Part shown: positions 19,554 to 28,699 of the stretch, one piece after another
Numbering within the stretch: the first letter of the stretch is position 1
Layout of the letters: every line of letters starts with the position of its first letter
From: Pseudarthrobacter sp. NamE2
Lineage (GTDB): Bacteria > Actinomycetota > Actinomycetes > Actinomycetales > Micrococcaceae
Length of the DNA: 64,000 nucleotides
Direction: 5' to 3'
Assembly: GCF_005796205.1 (NCBI RefSeq)
Contig: NZ_VAHN01000003.1
Coordinates: forward strand, 124,001-188,000
Program-made: the position numbers and the translations under genes
Notes under the pieces: generated by a model
Told to the model about the DNA's origin: nothing
Seen by the model: only the letters and a program-made list of their open reading frames with translations
Database searches by the model: none

Positions 19554-21032
19554 GTGCTGGTAATACTTGGATTCGCCATGATCGCGGTGTTCATGGTGCT
19601 GATCATGACGAAAAAGTTGACGCCAGTGCTGGCGCTGATCATCGTCCCCACCGTTTTCGGACTGTTCGCCGGTGCCGGCCTGGGTATCGGCGACATGGTC
19701 CTGGACTCGATGAAGTCCATGACCTCCACCGCAGCCCTGCTGATGTTCGCCATCATCTACTTCGGGCTGATGATCGACGTCGGATTGTTCGACCCGCTGG
19801 TGAAGTTCATCCTCCGCAAGCTGGGCAACGACCCCGCCAAGGTGGTCCTCGGCACGGCCCTGCTGGCCGCCGCCGTGTCCCTGGACGGTGACGGCTCCAC
19901 CACGTTCATCCTCACCACTGCCGCCATGCTGCCGATCTACCTCCGGCTGAAGATGAGCCCGGTTGTTCTCACCTGCGTGGCCGGCCTTGCCAACGGCACC
20001 ATGAACATCGTCCCCTGGGGCGGCCCCACAGCCCGTGCCGCCACCGCCCTGGGCATCGACGTCAACGACGTGTTCGTCCCCATGCTTCCGTCGCTGATCG
20101 CCGGCATCACCGTCGTCCTGGCCTTCGCCTGGCTCCTCGGCCTGCAGGAGCGCAACCGCCTCCGCGCCACCGCCCCTGAGATCTGGGGCGTCCCGGACAC
20201 CGCCGAAGGGTTCGACGGCGGCGCTTCCGCCGGCTCAGCCGGCGGCTCCGGCAACGGCCGTGGACGCAAGGGGAGCAACCCCGGCGGAGCGGCCCCCGCC
20301 GTCGGCGGTTCAACCCCCACCGGCGTAGCTCTCCTTGAACGACCCGAGACCCTCGTGGACGACAGCGACACTGCCATGGCGGACACCGCCCTGGACCCCA
20401 ACCGCAGCACCCTGCGTCCCAGGCTGTTCTGGTTCAACCTGGCCCTCACGGTGGCGGTCATGGGCATGCTCATCGCTGACCTCGTGCCCCTGCCGTACGT
20501 CTTCATGGTGGGCTCTGCCATCGCACTGCTGGTGAACTTCCCCAACGTCAAGGACCAGGGCACGCAGCTCGTGGCCCATGCGCCGTCGATCGTGGCAGTG
20601 GTCAGCATGGTCATGGCTGCTGCAGTACTGACCGGCGTCCTGACCGGCACCGGCATGGTGGAAGCAATGTCGGCGTGGCTGGTGCAGATTATCCCCTCGT
20701 CCATGGGTCCGTTCCTGGCCGTCATCACGGGCGTCCTCAGCATCCCCATGACGTTCTTCATGAGCAACGACGCCTTCTACTTCGGCGTGCTCCCCGTCCT
20801 GAGCGAGACCGCCGCCCACTACGGCATCAGTGCAGCCGAAATGGCCCGCGCTTCCATCACCGGCCAGCCCTTCCACATGCAGAGCCCGCTGGTTCCGGCC
20901 ATCCTGCTCCTGGTGTCCCTCGCCAAGGTGGACCTGGGCGACCACCACAAGAAGGTGCTGTGGCGCAGCGCCGTGGTGTCCCTGGTCATGCTGGGAGTCG
21001 GCATGCTGACTGGAGCCATCGGTATCGGCTAG
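19554..21032 (+). CDS. CitMHS-family citrate:metal transporter
   Basis: 492 residues from GTG 19554, with AAGGAG eight bases upstream. It is a polytopic membrane protein with about 11-12 helices. The family-typical N-terminal half includes MLVILGFAMIAVFM, VSLDGDGSTTFILT and GLANGTMNIVPWGGPT. A cytoplasmic Gly/Ser-rich loop of about 90 residues (around 20200-20400) precedes the second half, which contains PMTFFMSNDAFYFGVLPV and the GQPFHMQSPLVPA motif. CitMHS proteins import citrate complexed with magnesium, calcium or other divalent metals using protons. The divergent CitA/CitB system makes citrate uptake the most likely role. A strong hairpin follows the gene. Confidence 0.93.
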   Translation: MLVILGFAMIAVFMVLIMTKKLTPVLALIIVPTVFGLFAGAGLGIGDMVLDSMKSMTSTAALLMFAIIYFGLMIDVGLFDPLVKFILRKLGNDPAKVVLGTALLAAAVSLDGDGSTTFILTTAAMLPIYLRLKMSPVVLTCVAGLANGTMNIVPWGGPTARAATALGIDVNDVFVPMLPSLIAGITVVLAFAWLLGLQERNRLRATAPEIWGVPDTAEGFDGGASAGSAGGSGNGRGRKGSNPGGAAPAVGGSTPTGVALLERPETLVDDSDTAMADTALDPNRSTLRPRLFWFNLALTVAVMGMLIADLVPLPYVFMVGSAIALLVNFPNVKDQGTQLVAHAPSIVAVVSMVMAAAVLTGVLTGTGMVEAMSAWLVQIIPSSMGPFLAVITGVLSIPMTFFMSNDAFYFGVLPVLSETAAHYGISAAEMARASITGQPFHMQSPLVPAILLLVSLAKVDLGDHHKKVLWRSAVVSLVMLGVGMLTGAIGIG

Positions 21033-21082
21033 TCTGTAGCTGCCTGCGGTCCCTGCTCCGGCCGGGACCCCGGCAGGAAGGT

Positions 21083-21118
21083 GCCCGTCTGACGCCCGCT
21101 GGGGGCCGTCAGACGGGC
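21083..21118 (+). terminator. Intrinsic terminator-like hairpin after the citrate transporter
   Basis: A perfect 12-bp stem (21083-21094 with 21107-21118) is followed by ATCTTTGTT. It separates the transporter from the gatCAB promoter. Confidence 0.75.
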
Positions 21119-21133
21119 ATCTTTGTTCCCCAC

Positions 21134-21139
21134 TAGAAT
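21134..21139 (+). promoter_or_regulatory. -10 element of gatCAB
   Basis: TAGAAT lies 37 bases before the gatC start and just after the upstream terminator. The transcript would have a leader of about 30 bases carrying the AGGGGAG ribosome binding site. No clear -35 box is visible. Confidence 0.55.
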
Positions 21140-21176
21140 GGACCGGAAACCAATCCGAACTTTGCAGGGGAGATCC

Positions 21177-21473
21177 ATGGCTGCGATCAACCGTGACGAC
21201 GTCGCGCACCTCGCGCGGCTCGCTCACATTGAGATGAGTGACCAAGAGCTGGACAGGATGGCAGGGGAACTCGCCGTCATCGTTGATGCGGTCAAATCCG
21301 TCAGTCAGGCAGCCGGCGATGACGTCCCGGCAACGTCCCACCCCATCCCGCTCAGCAACGTATTCCGAGAGGACGTTGTGGGCCACACCTTCACGGCCGA
21401 GCAGGCGCTTTCCGGTGCACCCGACTCCGACGACAACCGCTTCAAGGTCCCGGCAATCCTGGATGAGGACTAG
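21177..21473 (+). CDS. gatC: Glutamyl/aspartyl-tRNA amidotransferase subunit C
   Basis: 98 residues from ATG 21177, preceded by AGGGGAG. GatC is the small subunit that wraps around GatA and stabilises its contact with GatB in the GatCAB complex, which converts misacylated Glu-tRNA(Gln) or Asp-tRNA(Asn) to the correct amide. The sequence has the family helices (INRDDVAHLARLAHIEMSD) and the C-terminal PIPLSNVFREDVV and VPAILDED motifs. It is the first gene of the gatCAB operon, three bases before gatA. Confidence 0.97.
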   Translation: MAAINRDDVAHLARLAHIEMSDQELDRMAGELAVIVDAVKSVSQAAGDDVPATSHPIPLSNVFREDVVGHTFTAEQALSGAPDSDDNRFKVPAILDED

Positions 21474-21476
21474 AAC

Positions 21477-23069
21477 ATGACTGAACAAAACACCGCCGCC
21501 GAGAGCCTGATCCGCCTGTCCGCAGCGCAGCTCGCCGAGAAGCTTCGCGCCCGCGAAGTCACCGCCGTCGAAGTCACCCGGGCGCACCTGGACCGCATCG
21601 CCGAAGTGGACGGCGGCGAACGCGGCGTCAACGCGTTCCTGCACGTCAACGCCGGGGAGGCGCTCGCCGTCGCGGCCGAGGTCGACGCCATCCGCGCCGC
21701 CGGCGGTCCTGAAGCCGACGCTTTGCATTACCTGGCCGGAGTGCCCGTCGCCGTCAAGGACCTCATCGTCACCATCGGCCAGCCCACCACCGCAGGTTCG
21801 AAGATCCTCGAAGGCTGGCACAGCCCCTACGACGCCACCGTGGTGGAGCGCCTCCGTGCCGCCAAAATGCCCATCCTCGGCAAGACCAACCTGGACGAGT
21901 TCGCCATGGGCTCCTCCACCGAGCACTCGGCCTACGGCCCCACCCGCAACCCCTGGGACCTGAACCGCATCCCCGGCGGTTCCGGCGGCGGGTCCGCTGC
22001 CGCCGTCGCCGCCTTCGAGGCACCCCTGGCCCTCGGCACGGACACCGGCGGATCCATCCGCCAGCCCGGCGCGGTCACCGGCACGGTGGGAGTGAAGCCC
22101 ACCTACGGCAGCGTGTCCCGCTACGGAGCCATCGCCATGGCCTCCTCCCTGGACCAGATCGGCCCGGTGTCCCGGACCGTCCTGGACTCCGCGCTCCTGC
22201 ACCAGGTCATCGGCGGGCATGATGACCGCGACTCCACCTCGCTGCCTGACCCGCTCGAAGACCTCGTGGCAGCCGCGAAGACCGGCAACATCGAGGGCCT
22301 GCGGATCGGCATCATCAAGGAACTGCACGGCGAGGGCTACCAGGCCGGGGTCGAAAACCGGTTCAACGAGTCCCTGGACCTGCTGCGGGAAGCCGGCGCC
22401 CACATCGTTGAGGTGTCCTGCCCCAACTTCCAGTACGCCCTGGGCGCCTACTACCTGATCATGCCCTCGGAGGCATCCTCCAACCTCGCCAAGTTCGACG
22501 GCGTCCGGTATGGCCTGCGCGTCCTCCCCGAAGAGGGCCCCATGACGATCGAACGCGTCATGGGTGCCACCCGTGCCGCGGGCTTCGGCGACGAAGTCAA
22601 GCGCCGCATCATCCTCGGCACCTACGCCCTGTCCGCCGGTTACTACGACGCCTACTACGGCTCCGCCCAGAAGGTCCGCACGCTGGTGCAGCGCGACTTC
22701 GACGCCGCCTTCACGGTGGCCGACGTCCTGATTTCCCCCACGGCGCCCACCACGGCGTTCCGCCTCGGCGAGAAGCTGGACGACCCGCTGGCCATGTACC
22801 TGAACGACGTCGCCACCATTCCGGCCAACCTCGCCGGCGTGCCCGGCCTGTCGCTGCCCGGCGGCCTGGCTGACGAGGACGGGCTCCCCGTGGGCATCCA
22901 GCTGCTGGCCCCCGCCCGGGAGGACGCGCGGCTTTACCGCGTCGGTGCCGTGCTGGAAGCGCTGCTGGAGGCCAAGTGGGGCGGCCCGCTGCTTGCCCAG
23001 GCTCCCTCGCTGGTTGAGCTTGTCGAAACCGCCGCTGCGCCGGCCCTCGAAACCCAGGAGGCAAAATAA
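21477..23069 (+). CDS. gatA: Glutamyl/aspartyl-tRNA amidotransferase subunit A
   Basis: 530 residues from ATG 21477. The amidase-signature subunit of GatCAB hydrolyses glutamine and passes ammonia to GatB. The Ser-cisSer-Lys triad is visible: the Lys in [10 protein letters not shown], and serines in the signature [14 protein letters not shown] and in [12 protein letters not shown]. The C-terminal [14 protein letters not shown] region ([16 protein letters not shown]) and PGLSLPGG are typical. The protein runs about 25 residues past the usual end, and part of that tail (LVELVET) is encoded by a 20-base sequence resembling a dispersed Micrococcales repeat (23011-23030). It overlaps gatB by one base. 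Confidence 0.97.
   Translation: MTEQNTAAESLIRLSAAQLAEKLRAREVTAVEVTRAHLDRIAEVDGGERGVNAFLHVNAGEALAVAAEVDAIRAAGGPEADALHYLAGVPVAVKDLIVTIGQPTTAGSKILEGWHSPYDATVVERLRAAKMPILGKTNLDEFAMGSSTEHSAYGPTRNPWDLNRIPGGSGGGSAAAVAAFEAPLALGTDTGGSIRQPGAVTGTVGVKPTYGSVSRYGAIAMASSLDQIGPVSRTVLDSALLHQVIGGHDDRDSTSLPDPLEDLVAAAKTGNIEGLRIGIIKELHGEGYQAGVENRFNESLDLLREAGAHIVEVSCPNFQYALGAYYLIMPSEASSNLAKFDGVRYGLRVLPEEGPMTIERVMGATRAAGFGDEVKRRIILGTYALSAGYYDAYYGSAQKVRTLVQRDFDAAFTVADVLISPTAPTTAFRLGEKLDDPLAMYLNDVATIPANLAGVPGLSLPGGLADEDGLPVGIQLLAPAREDARLYRVGAVLEALLEAKWGGPLLAQAPSLVELVETAAAPALETQEAK
23011..23030 (+). repeat. Possible dispersed repeat inside the gatA 3' end
   Basis: TGGTTGAGCTTGTCGAAACC at these positions matches, from memory, a short repeat frequent between genes in Arthrobacter-like genomes. 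Here it is in frame near the end of gatA. Only one copy was noticed in this window. Confidence 0.45.
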
Positions 23070-24577
23070 TGAGCACCGACACCATCCTCAGTTTCGAAGA
23101 GGCGATGGAGAAGTACGACCCTGTGCTGGGGTTCGAGGTCCACGTGGAACTCAACACCAGGACCAAGATGTTCTCCTCCGCCCCCAACGTCTTTGGCGAC
23201 GAGCCCAACACCAACGTCAACGAGGTTGACCTCGGCATGCCGGGCGTCCTGCCGGTGGTGAACAGGACCGCCGTCGAGTCCTCCATCAAAATCGGCCTTG
23301 CGCTCAACTGCAAGATCGCCGAGTCCTGCCGCTTCGCCCGGAAGAATTACTTCTACCCGGACACTCCCAAGAACTTCCAGACCTCCCAGTACGACGAGCC
23401 CATCGCGTACGACGGCTACCTGGATGTTGAGCTCGAGGACGGCACCGTGTTCCGCGTGGAGATCGAGCGCGCGCACATGGAAGAGGACGCCGGCAAACTG
23501 ACCCACATGGGTGGGGCCACCGGCCGCATCCACGGCGCCGATTTCTCCCTGGTGGACTACAACCGCGCCGGCGTGCCGCTGGTGGAAATCGTCACCAAGC
23601 CCATCCAGGGCGCCGGTTCCCGCGCACCCGAGCTTGCCAAGGCCTACGTGGCGGCAGTCCGCGAGATCGTCAAGAACCTTGGCGTTTCCGATGCCCGGAT
23701 GGAACGCGGCAACGTGCGCTGCGACGCCAACGTTTCCCTGCGGCCGCACGGCCGTGAACGGTTCGGCATCCGCTCCGAAACCAAGAACGTGAACTCGCTG
23801 CGCGCCGTCGAACATGCCGTCCGCTACGAGATCCAGCGCCACGCCGCCGTCCTGGAAGCCGGCGAACCGGTCATCCAGGAGACCCGCCACTGGCACGAGG
23901 ACACCCGCACCACCACCTCCGGCCGTGCCAAGTCCGACGCCGACGACTACCGATACTTCCCCGAACCGGACCTGGTTCCCGTGGTTCCATCCCGGGAATG
24001 GGTGGAGGAACTGCGTGCCTCCCTGCCCGAGCCCCCGGCCGAGCGCCGCAAGCGCCTCAAGGCCGACTGGGGCTACTCCGACCTCGAATTCCGCGACGTG
24101 GTGAACGCCGGCGTCCTGGACGAGATCGAGGAAACCATCGCCGCCGGCGCCAGCGCCTCCGTTGCCCGCAAATGGTGGATGGGCGAAATCGTGGGCCGTG
24201 CAAAGGCCGCGGATGTTGACCCCGGCCAGTTGGGCGTCCAGCCGGCCACCATCGTGGAGCTCGCCACAATGGTGGAGGACGGCAAGATCAACAACAAGAT
24301 GGCGTCCCAGGTCCTCGACGGCGTGCTCGCCGGCGAAGGCACCCCGGCCGAGATCGTCGAAAAGCGCGGCCTCGCCGTCGTGTCCGACGACGGACCCCTG
24401 CTGGAAGCCATCGACGCCGCCCTCGCCGCGCAGCCCGACGTCGCGGACAAGATCCGCGGCGGCAAGGTGCAGGCCATCGGCGCCATTGTGGGCGGTGTCA
24501 TGAAGGCCACCCGCGGCCAGGCCGACGCCGGCCGGGTCCGCGAACTGATCCTGGAAAAGCTGGGGGTCACCGCCTAG
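23069..24577 (+). CDS. gatB: Glutamyl/aspartyl-tRNA amidotransferase subunit B
   Basis: 502 residues. ATG 23069 shares one base with the gatA stop, and AGGAGG lies seven bases upstream. GatB binds the misacylated tRNA, activates the acyl group with ATP and amidates it. The catalytic cradle is recognisable ([56 protein letters not shown], and [10 protein letters not shown] with [10 protein letters not shown]). The C-terminal helical and YqeY-like tail domain contacts tRNA ([18 protein letters not shown]). It closes the operon, and a long palindromic repeat begins 12 bases after its stop. Confidence 0.98.
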   Translation: MSTDTILSFEEAMEKYDPVLGFEVHVELNTRTKMFSSAPNVFGDEPNTNVNEVDLGMPGVLPVVNRTAVESSIKIGLALNCKIAESCRFARKNYFYPDTPKNFQTSQYDEPIAYDGYLDVELEDGTVFRVEIERAHMEEDAGKLTHMGGATGRIHGADFSLVDYNRAGVPLVEIVTKPIQGAGSRAPELAKAYVAAVREIVKNLGVSDARMERGNVRCDANVSLRPHGRERFGIRSETKNVNSLRAVEHAVRYEIQRHAAVLEAGEPVIQETRHWHEDTRTTTSGRAKSDADDYRYFPEPDLVPVVPSREWVEELRASLPEPPAERRKRLKADWGYSDLEFRDVVNAGVLDEIEETIAAGASASVARKWWMGEIVGRAKAADVDPGQLGVQPATIVELATMVEDGKINNKMASQVLDGVLAGEGTPAEIVEKRGLAVVSDDGPLLEAIDAALAAQPDVADKIRGGKVQAIGAIVGGVMKATRGQADAGRVRELILEKLGVTA

Positions 24578-24589
24578 CCGCCTTCCGCA

Positions 24590-24657
24590 CCCAACTGGGT
24601 CGCACTTAACGTCGCGAAACCGCGTTTTCAGGACGTTAACTGCGACCCAGTTGGGCT
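24590..24657. repeat. Long palindromic intergenic repeat, copy 1
   Basis: Two 24-base arms (24590-24613 and 24632-24655) are complementary except at one position, and the 18-base centre continues the symmetry (GAAA...TTTC). Arms start CCCAACTGGG and end CCCAGTTGGG. A second, more diverged copy in the same orientation lies at 44802-44865, with TCGCACTTAA, CGTTTTCA, GACGTT and CAGTTGGGCT in common. It follows gatB directly and could end its transcript. Confidence 0.85.
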
Positions 24658-24658
24658 T

Positions 24659-24690
24659 TAAGTACTCAGGTGCCGCCCCAAAAGTACTTA
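24659..24690. repeat. 8-bp inverted repeat next to the palindromic element
   Basis: TAAGTACT (24659-24666) and AGTACTTA (24683-24690) form perfect arms around 16 bases. They sit between the palindromic repeat and the likely promoter of the next gene, so an operator is possible. Confidence 0.4.
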
Positions 24691-24713
24691 TGTTCAGTGT
24701 CGGAGCGCAGCCC

Positions 24714-24719
24714 TACACT
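24714..24719 (+). promoter_or_regulatory. -10 element of the secreted-protein gene
   Basis: TACACT, 60 bases before GTG 24780, with TTCAGT (24692-24697) about 16 bases upstream as a possible -35. The same TACACT hexamer precedes both SAM-IV riboswitches and the rpsB leader. Confidence 0.45.
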
Positions 24720-24779
24720 TGAGCGCACGGGGCCAGGTTCGCGCAACCGGCCCCGGCCAGCCACGCGAAAGGGACCGCG

Positions 24780-25364
24780 GTGCCACTGCAGAACCAGCCA
24801 ACCATGCGAAAGGCCGTCCTCGCCGGTGCCCTCGCACTGGCCCTGAGCTGCGCGGGGGCGGCGTTCGCGTGGTCGGCCAATCCGCCGTCGCCTCCCGGCC
24901 CGCAATCCGCGCCCGGGCAGGAGAACAAACCGCAGAAGCAGGACAAGTCTGCCAAGGCCCAGCGGCACCAGCTGCAGCACAGTGAAAGTGTGGTGAAGAA
25001 CGCCGACGGGGCATTCCAGACGGTGGTGGAGCAGCGCGGCACGGTGGAGGCCGTGGGCGCCACCTCCATCACCGTCATAAGCGAGGACGGCTTCAGCCAG
25101 GCGTACGCCGTCAACGGCGACACAACAATTACCAAGGCGCCGGGAACGGGCGGCGACGGCAAGCGGCTTAGGCCCGAAGACGGAACCATCGCGGACATCA
25201 CCACAGGTGAACTGGTGCGGATTTCCGGGCTGAAGAAGGACGGCCAGGTTGCAGCGGAGAAGATAGCCGAAGGCGCCGGCGACGTCCCCGGACTGGGGCT
25301 GGGCCGGGGCAACGGACACGGCCTCGGGAAGGCCCACGGGCAGGGCAGGGGCCCCGAAAAGTAG
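24780..25364 (+). CDS. Secreted protein with DUF5666-like domain
   Basis: 194 residues from GTG 24780, with GAAAGGGA about eight bases upstream; ATG 24804 is an alternative start. A signal peptide is clear (MRKAVLAGALALALSCAGAAFA), with no lipobox. A Gln/Lys-rich region leads to a small beta domain (GTVEAVGATSITVISEDG, TTITKAPG, GELVRISGLKKDGQVAAEKI) resembling DUF5666, whose function is unknown. The C-terminus is a Gly/His/Lys-rich tail (GLGLGRGNGHGLGKAHGQ). It converges on the LysR gene with a two-base gap. It may bind a metal or a polyanion through the His/Gly tail, but this is speculation. Confidence 0.75.
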   Translation: MPLQNQPTMRKAVLAGALALALSCAGAAFAWSANPPSPPGPQSAPGQENKPQKQDKSAKAQRHQLQHSESVVKNADGAFQTVVEQRGTVEAVGATSITVISEDGFSQAYAVNGDTTITKAPGTGGDGKRLRPEDGTIADITTGELVRISGLKKDGQVAAEKIAEGAGDVPGLGLGRGNGHGLGKAHGQGRGPEK

Positions 25365-25366
25365 CT

Positions 25367-26278
25367 TCAGCCCTGTTTCACCAGCCCGGCCATGATGTCC
25401 TGCAGCGCCTCGCACACCGTTATCACGGCCTGCCGCTTCAGGTTTTCCGGCCGGGCCAGCAGGTCGATTCGGCGGCGGGTGCTGATGCCTTCCAGGGGCC
25501 GGAGCACGATGTCCGGGTGCATGACGGGGCCCGCCGTGTACCGGGGGAGCAGACCCGCCACGCCACCCGCTGCCACGAGGGCAGCCACCGTGGAGTAGTC
25601 GTTGATGCGGTGGACGATGTTCAGTTCCCGGCTGGAGACGGCGGCGACGGCGGAAAGCACATCCGCGGGGGAGTACCCGGCGTGGCTGGTCACCCAGGCT
25701 TCGCCGGCCACGTCGTCCGCCGTGACCGCCGGCCGGGCGGCGAGCGGATGCCCGGCCGGCAGGGCGACGTCCAAGGGCTCGTGGAGCAGCGGAATCACGG
25801 TGACCCGTTCGGCCGGCCAGCGCGGGCTGTGGTCCATCCGGTGCGCAAGCACCAGGTCATACCGCGCCGTCAGCGCCGGAAAGTCATGCTGCGCCACGTC
25901 CTCGTCCGTGAATTCGACGCGCGGCTGCCCGGGTCCGTCGAGGACCCGGGCCAGCTTGGCAAACACGGCCTGGCCCGCGCTGTGGAAACCGGACAGCGTC
26001 ACCCTTCCGCCTGCCGCGCCGTGGTAGCTGCCGATCGCGCTCCTGGCGTCGGCCATGGCACTGACGACGGCGGCACCTGCGTCCGCCAGCACCTGTCCTG
26101 CGTCGGTGAGCACCAGGTTCCGGCCTTCCTTCCGGGTCAGCGGGACGTCAACAGTGCGCTGCAGCAGGGCAAGCTGCTGCGAGACGGCGGACGGCGTGAC
26201 CATGAGCGTTTCGGCGACTGCCTTGACGCTGCCGAGGGCCCCGAGTTCGCGCAGGATTTCAAGCTGATGAATCTCCAT
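25367..26278 (-). CDS. LysR-family transcriptional regulator
   Basis: 303 residues; ATG at 26278. The N-terminal winged HTH is typical (LEILRELGALGSVKAVAETLMVTPSAVSQQLALL), followed by the LysR linker and a substrate-binding domain (residues 90-290). No Shine-Dalgarno precedes the start; instead TAAGCT lies six bases upstream, which suggests a leaderless transcript. The gene diverges from tdh-kbl across 130 bases that contain a palindrome around AAGCTT. It therefore probably regulates the threonine operon and itself. The effector is not evident. Confidence 0.93.
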   Translation of the reverse strand: MEIHQLEILRELGALGSVKAVAETLMVTPSAVSQQLALLQRTVDVPLTRKEGRNLVLTDAGQVLADAGAAVVSAMADARSAIGSYHGAAGGRVTLSGFHSAGQAVFAKLARVLDGPGQPRVEFTDEDVAQHDFPALTARYDLVLAHRMDHSPRWPAERVTVIPLLHEPLDVALPAGHPLAARPAVTADDVAGEAWVTSHAGYSPADVLSAVAAVSSRELNIVHRINDYSTVAALVAAGGVAGLLPRYTAGPVMHPDIVLRPLEGISTRRRIDLLARPENLKRQAVITVCEALQDIMAGLVKQG

Positions 26279-26284
26279 GGGGAC

Positions 26285-26305
26285 AGCTTATGCGTAAGCT
26301 TATGC
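26285..26305. promoter_or_regulatory. LysR-gene -10 and overlapping palindromic operator
   Basis: On the minus strand TAAGCT (26285-26290) lies six bases before the LysR start. Overlapping it are GCTTA-TGCG-TAAGC (26286-26299) and GCGTAAGCTTATGC (26292-26305), two interleaved inverted repeats. A LysR protein bound here would block its own -10 and could activate tdh. Confidence 0.55.
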
Positions 26306-26408
26306 TTCATCGTCGATTGAGAAAATTCCGGTTGTGCTAATGCTTCCATAGGGCTGTAATGAGGAGGGCAGCACCCTGCCGCAGACGTGACAAGTAGTGA
26401 GGAAGCCA

Positions 26409-27455
26409 ATGAAGGCTTTGTACAAGGCAGGCCCGCAGGCCGGCTTCAAGCTGGTGGACCGGCCGGAACCCGTGGCCGGACACGCGGACGTCAAGATCCG
26501 GGTGATGACCACCGGAATATGCGGCACGGACCTCCACATTCAGTCCTGGGACTCGTGGGCGCAGGGCATCATCGAGGTGCCCCTGATCGCCGGCCACGAG
26601 TTCTACGGCGAAGTGGTGGAGGTCGGCAAGGACGTCCGCGACGTGAAGGTGGGCGACCGGGTGTCCGGCGAAGGGCATGTGGTCTGCGGCATCTGCCGGA
26701 ACTGCCGCGCGGGCCGCCGCCAGATGTGCATCCATACGGTTAGCGTCGGAGTGCAGCGGGACGGCGCATTTGCCGAGTACGTTGTCATCCCCGAAACCAA
26801 CGTCTGGGTCCACCACGATCCGTCCGTTACGCCGGAACTCGGCGCCATCTTCGACCCCTTCGGCAATGCGGTACACACCGCACTGAGCTTCCCGCTCGTC
26901 GGTGAGGACGTGCTCATCACGGGTGCCGGGCCCATCGGGTTGATGGCCACCGCCGTCGCCCGTCATGCCGGCGCCCGCAAGATCGCCGTCACGGATATCT
27001 CCCGCCCCCGCCTGGACCTGGCCCGGAAACTGGGGGCGGACCTTGCCATCGATGTCTCCACCACCCGGGTCCGGGAGGCGCAGCAGGAACTGGGCATGCG
27101 CGAAGGGTTCGACGTCGGCATGGAAATGTCCGGCCATCCCGCCGCCCTTCCCGAGATGATTGACAACATGAACCACGGCGGGCGGATTGCGATGCTCGGC
27201 CTGCCCAGCCAGGACATCACCATTGACTGGGGCAAGGTGGTCACGCACATGCTGACGCTCAAGGGCATCTACGGCCGCGAATTGTACGAGACCTGGTACG
27301 CCATGAGCGCCATGCTCTCCTCCAACCCGGTGCTCCACGCGGGAATCTCGGCCGTCGTCACGGATACGCTGCCCGCCGGGGACTGGGAAAAGGGCTTTGA
27401 CATCGCACGCAGCGGCACCGGGGGCAAAGTAGTCCTCGACTGGACCCAACTCTAA
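26409..27455 (+). CDS. tdh: L-threonine 3-dehydrogenase
   Basis: 348 residues. ATG 26409 is chosen because GAGGAAG lies just upstream; GTG 26397 would add four residues. A zinc-dependent medium-chain dehydrogenase oxidises L-threonine to 2-amino-3-ketobutyrate with NAD. The catalytic zinc ligands are in GICGTDLHI and AGHEFYGEV. The structural zinc loop is [17 protein letters not shown], the substrate-proximal motif is [12 protein letters not shown] (threonine dehydrogenase type), and the Rossmann motif is GAGPIGLMA. It is nine bases before kbl, whose product consumes the unstable intermediate. Confidence 0.97.
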   Translation: MKALYKAGPQAGFKLVDRPEPVAGHADVKIRVMTTGICGTDLHIQSWDSWAQGIIEVPLIAGHEFYGEVVEVGKDVRDVKVGDRVSGEGHVVCGICRNCRAGRRQMCIHTVSVGVQRDGAFAEYVVIPETNVWVHHDPSVTPELGAIFDPFGNAVHTALSFPLVGEDVLITGAGPIGLMATAVARHAGARKIAVTDISRPRLDLARKLGADLAIDVSTTRVREAQQELGMREGFDVGMEMSGHPAALPEMIDNMNHGGRIAMLGLPSQDITIDWGKVVTHMLTLKGIYGRELYETWYAMSAMLSSNPVLHAGISAVVTDTLPAGDWEKGFDIARSGTGGKVVLDWTQL

Positions 27456-27463
27456 GGAACGGT

Positions 27464-28660
27464 ATGTACACCTCGATCAAGGACCAGCTGCGCAGCGAGC
27501 TGGAAGAGATCCGCAGCGCCGGACTCTACAAGAATGAGCGGAGCATCAGCTCCCCGCAGTCCAGCCACATCACTGCCGGGCAGATCGGCGCGCCAGGCTC
27601 CGGCGTGCTGAACTTCTGCGCCAACAACTACCTGGGGCTTGCGGACCACCCGGACATCATCAGCACCGCCAAGGCCGCAATGGACGACCGGGGATTCGGC
27701 ATGGCCAGTGTCCGGTTCATTTGCGGCACCCAGGACCTGCACCTGGAACTGGAGTCCCGGGTTTCCCGTTTCCTCGGCACGGAGGACACCATCCTGTTCT
27801 CCAGCTGCTTCGACGCCAACGGCGGCGTATTCGAGTCCATCTTCGGGCCGGAGGACGCTGTCATTTCCGACGCCCTCAACCACGCCTCCATCATCGACGG
27901 CATCCGCCTGTGCAAGGCCCAGCGCTACCGGTACGCGAACCAGGACATGGCGGACCTCGAGGCCAAGCTGGTGGAGGCCAGCGATGCCCGCCGGAAGATC
28001 ATCGTCACCGACGGTGTGTTCTCAATGGACGGCTACCTTGCCCCGCTGGAAGCCATCTGCGACCTGGCGGAAAAGTACGATGCCCTGGTGATGGTGGATG
28101 ATTCCCATGCCGTGGGCTTTATGGGCGCCACCGGCGCGGGCACCCCCGAACATGCCGGCGTTCCCCACCGGGTGGACATCTACACCGGCACGTTCGGCAA
28201 GGCCCTGGGCGGGGCCTCCGGCGGCTACGTCTCCGGCCGCGGGGAGGTGGTGGCCATGCTGCGGCAGAAGGCCCGCCCCTACCTGTTCTCCAACTCGCTC
28301 GCGCCGGCCATCGTTGCTGCCACCATCAAGGCCCTTGACCTGGTCCAGAACTCGGCGGAGCTGCGCCGCCAGCTGTTCGACAACGCCGCCCAGTTCCGCC
28401 GCCGCATGACGGAAGAAAGGTTTGAGCTGCTGCCTGGCGAACATGCGATTGTTCCGGTGATGTTCGGCGACGCCGTCCTGGCCGCCAAGGTGGCCGACCG
28501 GATGCTGCAGCACGGCGTCTTTGTCACCGCCTTCAGCTTTCCCGTGGTTCCGCGGGGTGCAGCGCGCATCCGGGTGCAGCTGTCCGCCGCGCATTCAGCA
28601 GACGACGTCGAAGCCTGCGTCAGTGCCTTCGTCGCCAGCCGCGCCGAGGTGGCAGGTTGA
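27464..28660 (+). CDS. kbl: Glycine C-acetyltransferase (2-amino-3-ketobutyrate CoA ligase)
   Basis: 398 residues from ATG 27464. A PLP-dependent alpha-oxoamine synthase cleaves 2-amino-3-ketobutyrate with CoA to glycine and acetyl-CoA, completing threonine degradation started by Tdh. Family motifs are intact: [50 protein letters not shown] with the PLP-pairing Asp, and the Schiff-base Lys in [14 protein letters not shown]. It follows tdh in an operon-like arrangement. Confidence 0.97.
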   Translation: MYTSIKDQLRSELEEIRSAGLYKNERSISSPQSSHITAGQIGAPGSGVLNFCANNYLGLADHPDIISTAKAAMDDRGFGMASVRFICGTQDLHLELESRVSRFLGTEDTILFSSCFDANGGVFESIFGPEDAVISDALNHASIIDGIRLCKAQRYRYANQDMADLEAKLVEASDARRKIIVTDGVFSMDGYLAPLEAICDLAEKYDALVMVDDSHAVGFMGATGAGTPEHAGVPHRVDIYTGTFGKALGGASGGYVSGRGEVVAMLRQKARPYLFSNSLAPAIVAATIKALDLVQNSAELRRQLFDNAAQFRRRMTEERFELLPGEHAIVPVMFGDAVLAAKVADRMLQHGVFVTAFSFPVVPRGAARIRVQLSAAHSADDVEACVSAFVASRAEVAG

Positions 28661-28699
28661 GCGGGGACCGTTATGGCATGACTCTGCAAGGATGAAGGC

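Noticed and set aside
20310..22403. A 697-codon minus-strand open frame across the citrate transporter end and gatCA
   Set aside because: It crosses the terminator and the gatC promoter and is antisense to intact gatC and gatA.
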